From Mageeibacillus sp. UBA5770 (GTDB lineage: Bacteria; Bacillota_A; Clostridia; Saccharofermentanales; Saccharofermentanaceae), in NCBI GenBank assembly GCA_002418705.1, contig DIEQ01000036.1, positions 1 through 10,275 of the forward strand: 10,275 bases of DNA, read 5' to 3'. The notes under the pieces were generated by a model. That model was not told where the DNA came from and did not search any database. It was given only the letters and a program-made list of their open reading frames with translations. The stretch's first letter is position 1, and each line of letters begins with the position of its first letter. Positions 6,564-10,275 of the stretch are shown piece after piece. Position numbers and translations under genes: made by a program.

Positions 6564-6995
6564 CTTGCCATTTCTTCTCAGAGCTCCAGTCAGCAGGCTT
6601 GTTGGCTGTTTATAAAATCATTCTTTACCGAGGATGCCCAGAAGACCTCCGCAGACTTTGAAAACTCCAGTATCCCTGTGTTGAAATCTGCGTTCGAAGA
6701 TCAGATCGAGCAGGCGATGAATCCTGACGGAACCTACAGCGGAGGCATGGTGACGCTGGACGGAAATGGTATGAGTGTAAGCAGCAGTACCACGACGATT
6801 CCCATGACTGAAGAGGCCGCGCAAGCATACAGAGAACTGGTTTACAGTTTGGATACGCTTGGCAGTTATGATCCGGCAATCATAAATCTGATCAGTGAAG
6901 AAGTCCCCTTCTACTTCAATGGGCAGAAATCAGATAAGGAAGTTGCTGCGCTTATCCAGAACCGCGTGCAGACACTGGTGGATGAGAGAGAATAA
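6561..6995 (+). pseudogene. C-terminal remnant of an ABC transporter solute-binding protein (family 1, sugar type)
   Basis: About 144 residues match the end of extracellular solute-binding proteins: a 'LAISSQS...ACWLFIKSF' stretch at the left, equivalent to the usual 'Ss-K-aWeFikf', then 'SIPVLKSAFE', and finally 'IINLISEEVPFYFNGQKSDKEVA' with 'IQNRVQTLVDE', the typical C-terminal helices. Intact proteins are 400-500 residues with a lipoprotein signal; that part and the sugar-site N-lobe are missing. An open frame continues upstream to 6423, but those residues are antisense to the hydrolase remnant and have no meaning, so the longer frame is an accidental chimaera. No start with a ribosome binding site is present and no permease genes follow. 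Confidence 0.82.
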
Positions 6996-7089
6996 GCACA
7001 GCTGCCAGGTGAATCGCCAATTAATACCTAAAACATTGTCCGCAATATTTGTTTCTGCTAAACGGATGTGTCCAAAATACTTATGCAAA

Positions 7090-7125
7090 AAAAGACGGTA
7101 TTCCGATTGGAGAATACCGTCTTTT
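7090..7125. terminator. strong hairpin terminator, bidirectional
   Basis: AAAAGACGGTATTC (7090-7103) pairs perfectly with GAATACCGTCTTTT (7112-7125) around an 8-base loop, a 14-base stem flanked by an A-run on the left (7087-7093) and a T-run on the right. It is a factor-independent terminator in both directions: for the dodecin gene on the minus strand, which ends 18 bases before it, and for anything read through from the left on the plus strand. Confidence 0.9.
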
Positions 7126-7142
7126 CTATGAATCACTATGGA

Positions 7143-7358
7143 TTACTCGTCTATATGGTATTTGAAAGAGACTTTGAGCTTCGTCCGATACTGCACAATC
7201 TTCCCGCTCTCAATTTGGGCATCCATCTGGATTACTTCGGCAATTCGAAGGTCGTTGAGTTTTTTAGAAGCGACTTCAATGGCATGGGCGGTAGCTTTCT
7301 CCCAGCTTTCGGTGCTGGTTCCTACCAGTTCGATTACTTTGTAGACACTTTCTGACAT
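7143..7358 (-). CDS. dodecin-family protein lacking the usual flavin-stacking residues
   Basis: A 71-residue protein of standard dodecin length with the family opening 'VYKVIELVGTSTESWEKA' and a closing 'KVSFKY' strand. Dodecins form 12-subunit hollow spheres that store or buffer flavins. In Halobacterium (W36, Q55) and Thermus (W38, Q57) a Trp and a Gln 19 residues apart contact the isoalloxazine ring; the equivalent positions here are I39 and R58. Flavin binding in the classic stacked mode is therefore doubtful. Start ATG at 7358 has GGGAG 11 bases ahead. It is a single gene, closed by the strong hairpin at 7090-7125. Its neighbourhood of flavoproteins may be coincidence. Confidence 0.92.
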   Translation of the reverse strand: MSESVYKVIELVGTSTESWEKATAHAIEVASKKLNDLRIAEVIQMDAQIESGKIVQYRTKLKVSFKYHIDE

Positions 7359-7526
7359 AGAAAATCACGCTCCCTTTCATTCTTGTAAATGATTTAAAAA
7401 CACAGAGATCAAAAGTTCTTTAGATATCATCATAGTACTCCCATACCCATGACAGCGTCTATAGCGCGGATGATTTATTGAGGGGCGAGTTTGGGTAATT
7501 GGAAGAATCTATGACAGTTTTGCAGT

Positions 7527-7532
7527 TATAAT
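7527..7532 (+). promoter_or_regulatory. candidate -10 for the phosphatase gene
   Basis: TATAAT lies 69 bases before the phosphatase start codon. No convincing -35 is found 16-18 bases upstream and there is no TGn extension, so support is modest. The rest of the divergent gap between dodecin and phosphatase (7359-7601) shows no further structure that I can name. Confidence 0.35.
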
Positions 7533-7601
7533 AGCTATATATTTATTTGAATTGGGTGCAAAGCTTAATATGGCGTTCAGTTAAGCGGGGAGAATTCTAA
7601 A

Positions 7602-8066
7602 ATGATCAAAGTGATGTTTGTCTGTTACGGCAATATATGCCGCTCGCCTATGGCTGAATTTGTCCTGAAAGCCCAGGTCGAAAAGCTGGGGTTGGGCAAT
7701 CAGTTTTTGATTTCGTCCTCTGCAACGAGTTCGGAAGAACTCGGAAGTCCGGTTCATCCGGGTACCAGGCGGATTCTGGCCAGGCACGGCATATCGACGC
7801 AGGGCAAGTACGCCGTGAAGTTCAAAAAAGAGGATTACGACGCGTATGACTATATCATCGGCATGGATTCGATGAATATTACGAACATTATTCGCATTGC
7901 AGGAGGGGATAAGAGCGGTAAGGTCAGTCAGTTGCTGGACTTTACCAATCGTCCCGGACCGATTGCCGACCCGTGGTACACAGGTGATTTCGAAGCGACA
8001 TACCGCGATGTATCAGCAGGCTGTGAGGGATTTTTGAAGACAGTGCTGCGGAAGGATTCTTTCTAA
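7602..8066 (+). CDS. low-molecular-weight protein tyrosine phosphatase
   Basis: A 154-residue cytosolic protein with the P-loop at its very start: C8-Y-G-N-I-C-R14-S15, i.e. the CX5R motif whose first Cys is the nucleophile and whose Arg binds phosphate. The general-acid loop D123-P-W-Y is also intact, so the enzyme should be active on phosphotyrosine (or, in some family members, phosphoarginine). The length is typical. GGGGAGA (7587-7593) stands at good distance from the ATG. No tyrosine kinase or capsule gene is adjacent, so it looks like a stand-alone housekeeping copy. It converges with the NlpC/P60 gene with 20 bases between. Confidence 0.96.
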   Translation: MIKVMFVCYGNICRSPMAEFVLKAQVEKLGLGNQFLISSSATSSEELGSPVHPGTRRILARHGISTQGKYAVKFKKEDYDAYDYIIGMDSMNITNIIRIAGGDKSGKVSQLLDFTNRPGPIADPWYTGDFEATYRDVSAGCEGFLKTVLRKDSF

Positions 8067-8086
8067 GGATGCTGTGGCGGGCCTCT

Positions 8087-8893
8087 TTACAGGGGTCTGC
8101 GGGCAACAACAAAATTATCAGTCCAGAAGGAAGTCATACAGGAGCGTTTGACAATTTTTCTTTTTGAGGATGAGGCATCGATCATTTCACCGTTGCCGAT
8201 ATATATGCCTGTGTGACCGACCCGTTTGCCATCAGTACTGAAAAAAAGAATATCTCCTTCTTCAAGATCATCCATTGAAGTTATCTTCTCCCACTCATCC
8301 GTTTTGGAATAAGCCGAGGCCGTATGGCGCTCGAGCGAAAGACCTGCCTGTTCCAGACAGTAATATACGAGACCGGAGCAATCAAAGGAATCGGGTCCGA
8401 CACTTCCAAATACATATGGCTTGCCGAGCTGCTCCTGTGCGACCTCAATAAAAGAGTCTATTTTAGCGGTGCGCTTCTTCAATTGAAGCATGTCAATAAC
8501 TTCTTCGGTGCTGGGCGGACTGACCGCTAATGACGCCTGTCCGCTGCTTTTACTGTCTAAGATAATGTCGTTTTGTTCCGGAATGCTTAGACTGGTCTGT
8601 ATGGCAGCGTTTTTGGACTGGTCCGTATCCGGTTGCGGCGTAACGGTAATGTTTTGCTCTGTAATCACAGCAGCTGCCAGGGACTGAAGCCTGCCTGCTG
8701 ACTGCGGAATAACTGCTTTCTCTATACTGATGGTTTGCGGAACAGCCGGCTTCTCTATACTGACGGATTGAGGCGTTGCTGCCTGAATGTGTTTGGGTAT
8801 GATGATAACGATCACAAGCGTAATTATAAAGGTCACGGCATACCGAACGGCCGGGAGGATTTTCCATATATCTTTTTTCATTAGTTTTCCCAT
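8087..8893 (-). CDS. exported NlpC/P60 cell-wall peptidase
   Basis: The 268-residue protein begins with basic residues and one hydrophobic helix (about 17-33), followed by 'IQAAT', a plausible signal-peptidase site near 38-40, so it is exported or anchored. A Pro/Ser/Gln-rich linker (about 40-140) includes an 11-residue tandem repeat. The catalytic domain (about 142-268) has the nucleophile in 'FDCSG' (C172), His in 'GHTG' (H227), and D239, twelve residues after H227, where relatives have His, Asn, Gln or Glu. It should cleave D-glutamyl-meso-diaminopimelate type bonds in peptidoglycan. The ATG at 8893 is used here; the ATG at 8881 (codon 5) is equally possible because neither has a strong ribosome binding site. 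It follows the topoisomerase gene on the same strand with an 87-base gap that holds promoter-like structure. Confidence 0.93.
   Translation of the reverse strand: MGKLMKKDIWKILPAVRYAVTFIITLVIVIIIPKHIQAATPQSVSIEKPAVPQTISIEKAVIPQSAGRLQSLAAAVITEQNITVTPQPDTDQSKNAAIQTSLSIPEQNDIILDSKSSGQASLAVSPPSTEEVIDMLQLKKRTAKIDSFIEVAQEQLGKPYVFGSVGPDSFDCSGLVYYCLEQAGLSLERHTASAYSKTDEWEKITSMDDLEEGDILFFSTDGKRVGHTGIYIGNGEMIDASSSKRKIVKRSCMTSFWTDNFVVARRPL
8708..8773 (-). repeat. 33-base tandem repeat inside the NlpC/P60 linker
   Basis: Two adjacent 33-base units (8741-8773 and 8708-8740) are identical at 25 of 33 positions by hand count and encode PQSVSIEKPAV and PQTISIEKAVI; a partial third unit (PQS) follows. This is an in-frame duplication in a disordered wall-spanning linker, likely variable in length between strains. 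Confidence 0.8.
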
Positions 8894-8911
8894 CTTCGCA
8901 TCGTTTTAGTA

Positions 8912-8944
8912 CATGTCTGTAATTGACATGCTATTTTAGATAGC
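8912..8944. repeat. two small inverted repeats before the NlpC/P60 gene
   Basis: CATGTC (8912-8917) pairs with GACATG (8925-8930), and GCTAT (8930-8934) pairs with ATAGC (8940-8944). They adjoin each other between the topoisomerase stop and the peptidase start. Neither has a T-run, so they are not ordinary terminators; they may be protein sites or leader structure. Confidence 0.4.
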
Positions 8945-8957
8945 TTGCATGATTGAT

Positions 8958-8975
8958 GTGAAGATTTAGTGAAGA
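8958..8975 (-). promoter_or_regulatory. pho-box-like direct repeat upstream of NlpC/P60
   Basis: On the minus strand TCTTCAC-TAAA-TCTTCAC is a perfect 7-base direct repeat with a 4-base AT spacer, an 11-base period. This is the architecture of OmpR/PhoB-family response-regulator sites (PhoB: CTGTCAT, AT-rich 4 bases, CTGTCA). A possible -10 (TAAAAT) follows 19 bases later on the same strand. No response regulator gene lies in the window, so the assignment is tentative. Confidence 0.4.
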
Positions 8976-8980
8976 CTATA

Positions 8981-10275
8981 TTAATTTATTTTTTCACAAC
9001 TCAGAAACACTCTTGTTTTGTCCTTGTTATAGGATATGCGCAGACTTGCCTGCTCCCTTGCGGCCGTACCGTTTTGCAGCAGTTCTTTTACAAGCTCACA
9101 ATCTATTGCGATTCCCGCCTCTTCCAGATTCCGGTCGTTTTTCCATAAAGTGAATTTGCAGCCGAGCTTAAATCCGGAACAGTAATAGCCCTTGCTGTTC
9201 TCATAGACAGGCCGGTTACATATCGGGCAAAGTCCCAGACAGTTCTCCGGCAGCTCGCGCTGGGACTGCGGTGCAGGGATTACCTCGTTGTTGTTGATTA
9301 TATTTTTCCTGAGTTCTTCGGCTTCCCTGGCTACTGCTTCGCCCGGGGTCATTTCTCCGCGGCTGATCTGCTTAAGCCATTGGTTTGTCTCAACGGTCTT
9401 ATCCTTGTAAAGATTTACATGAAGCCGGTCAAGTACCTGTACCAGATTTTCGCCGGCCGGTTCAAGAAAGTACTTATTGTCCTTAATTGAGATGTACTTG
9501 TACTTGATTGCATTGCCGATAATCGAGGTCCTTGTCGCCTCTGTTCCGATCTCGATACCCTTGAACAGCTGCTTATAGTATTCTGCATCATCCTGATCCG
9601 TATCAATCTCGTCGATTTCCGATTTGAACGGATTTTTCAGGTACTTATTCAGCGAATCAACGGTGAAGCGGGAGGGGGCCTTGGTTTTCTTCCTCTTTGG
9701 CGCAAATTTCGCGGCAATGATATCGCCCTCAGACAGATTCGGCAGTCTGTCTGAAATTTTATCGGGCTTCTCGTATTTCTGGAAGCCCTCCTGGACAAGC
9801 ACGTCTCCCTTTACCTTGAACTCCTCATCCGCACAGCGAATAACCGCTTCCGTGCGGTCATACAAGCAGGGATCTTTGGCAAATACGGCCAGGAAACGAG
9901 CCAGGATTGTCTTGTAGACAAGGGTCTCCTGCTGATTAAGTGTCGATGCGCTGGGTATTTTTATTGTCGGCATAAGGGCTGAGTGAGATTCAACTTTGCT
10001 GCTGTCAAAGACTGTTTTGTCATCGCGAAAAGCGATATCGTACATGCCGTACGTCTTCGTGAGCTGTTCGACCTTTTCCTTTTCTTCCTCGGCCAGGTAC
10101 TCGGTATTGGTTCTGGGGTACGTAATGTATCCCATTTCATATAACTTCTGAATTATCTCCAGCGATTCATTCATTCCGATTTTGTGACGCCTCGACAGGA
10201 CACCCTGTGCAATGGACAGGGAATAAAGCTTCGGCCGCTTAATTTCAATCTGCTTTTTGGTAACGGAGATGACTT
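8981..10275 (-). CDS. topB: type IA DNA topoisomerase III (N-terminus outside window)
   Basis: The frame is open to the right edge; 430 residues are visible, beginning with 'KRPKLYSLS', the segment before the active site in topoisomerase III, so the toprim domain (about 300 residues) lies outside. The catalytic tyrosine is in 'GYITYPRTNTEYL' (codon at 10118-10120). Also seen are 'HSALMPT' and 'GTEATRTSIIGNAI', conserved type IA segments, and a C-terminal zinc-finger-like tail with four Cys (C-x2-C, 12 residues, C-x6-C) ending in 'FTLWKND'. It relaxes or decatenates DNA by single-strand passage in the cytoplasm. The expected full length of around 700 residues and this tail are like copies carried on integrative conjugative elements of Firmicutes, but chromosomal copies also exist. 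The ATG at 10174 is internal and not the start. Confidence 0.93.
   Translation of the reverse strand, partial: VISVTKKQIEIKRPKLYSLSIAQGVLSRRHKIGMNESLEIIQKLYEMGYITYPRTNTEYLAEEEKEKVEQLTKTYGMYDIAFRDDKTVFDSSKVESHSALMPTIKIPSASTLNQQETLVYKTILARFLAVFAKDPCLYDRTEAVIRCADEEFKVKGDVLVQEGFQKYEKPDKISDRLPNLSEGDIIAAKFAPKRKKTKAPSRFTVDSLNKYLKNPFKSEIDEIDTDQDDAEYYKQLFKGIEIGTEATRTSIIGNAIKYKYISIKDNKYFLEPAGENLVQVLDRLHVNLYKDKTVETNQWLKQISRGEMTPGEAVAREAEELRKNIINNNEVIPAPQSQRELPENCLGLCPICNRPVYENSKGYYCSGFKLGCKFTLWKNDRNLEEAGIAIDCELVKELLQNGTAAREQASLRISYNKDKTRVFLSCEKIN

Noticed and set aside
6423..6995. One 190-residue plus-strand gene
   Set aside because: The first 46 residues are antisense to the hydrolase remnant and match nothing; only the part from about 6561 has family similarity, and no ribosome binding site precedes 6423.
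7435..7455. CTGTCA / TATGAT pair as dodecin promoter
   Set aside because: Spacing is only 15 bases and the -35 match is imperfect; not enough to list as a feature.
8067..8110. GC-rich imperfect hairpin between phosphatase and peptidase as a terminator
   Set aside because: Stem has several mismatches and no T-run on either strand.
9624..9917. 97-residue plus-strand frame inside the topoisomerase gene
   Set aside because: Antisense shadow of a strongly supported coding region.

Overview
The window looks like a chromosomal stretch from a Gram-positive anaerobe of the Firmicutes, most likely Clostridia. The pointers are an EFR1-type flavodoxin/ferredoxin protein, a soluble GAF-GGDEF-HD-GYP protein, a clostridial-style MarR/flavin-reductase pair, strong GGAGG-type ribosome binding sites, and a topoisomerase III of the kind often found on integrative elements. 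Genus cannot be called from sequence alone. No tRNA, rRNA, CRISPR array or insertion sequence was seen.

Left end (1-1601, plus strand): the 3' end of an unidentified gene, possibly patatin-like, runs into a multi-spanning membrane protein of the DUF3360 type. The two look co-transcribed. Next (1673-4138, minus strand) comes an AT-rich two-gene signalling unit. It has a small V4R-domain ligand-binding protein and, 18 bases downstream, a 641-residue cytosolic protein carrying a HAMP-like segment, GAF, GGDEF and HD-GYP, so both synthesis and breakdown of cyclic-di-GMP are encoded in one chain. An extended -10 promoter lies before it.

Centre (4292-6250): a MarR repressor is divergent from a two-gene redox operon (NQO1/MdaB-like flavin oxidoreductase, then an EFR1 flavodoxin-ferredoxin protein). 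The intergenic region holds a near-consensus promoter. Two copies of the same MarR-style palindrome lie on it, one over the -35 and one just after the -10. This is a clear regulatory circuit readable from sequence.

Scar (6300-6995): the C-terminal piece of a metallo-beta-lactamase-fold hydrolase (minus) abuts the C-terminal piece of a sugar-type ABC solute-binding protein (plus) at about 6558-6570. Both genes have lost their 5' parts at one breakpoint, which suggests a deletion or rearrangement.

Right part: a strong hairpin terminator, a dodecin lacking the two usual flavin-contact residues (minus), a low-molecular-weight tyrosine phosphatase (plus), an exported NlpC/P60 peptidase (minus), and the C-terminal two thirds of a topoisomerase III (minus) that runs off the right edge. 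Topoisomerase III and an NlpC/P60 peptidase side by side would fit the edge of an integrative conjugative element, but nothing else in the window proves that.
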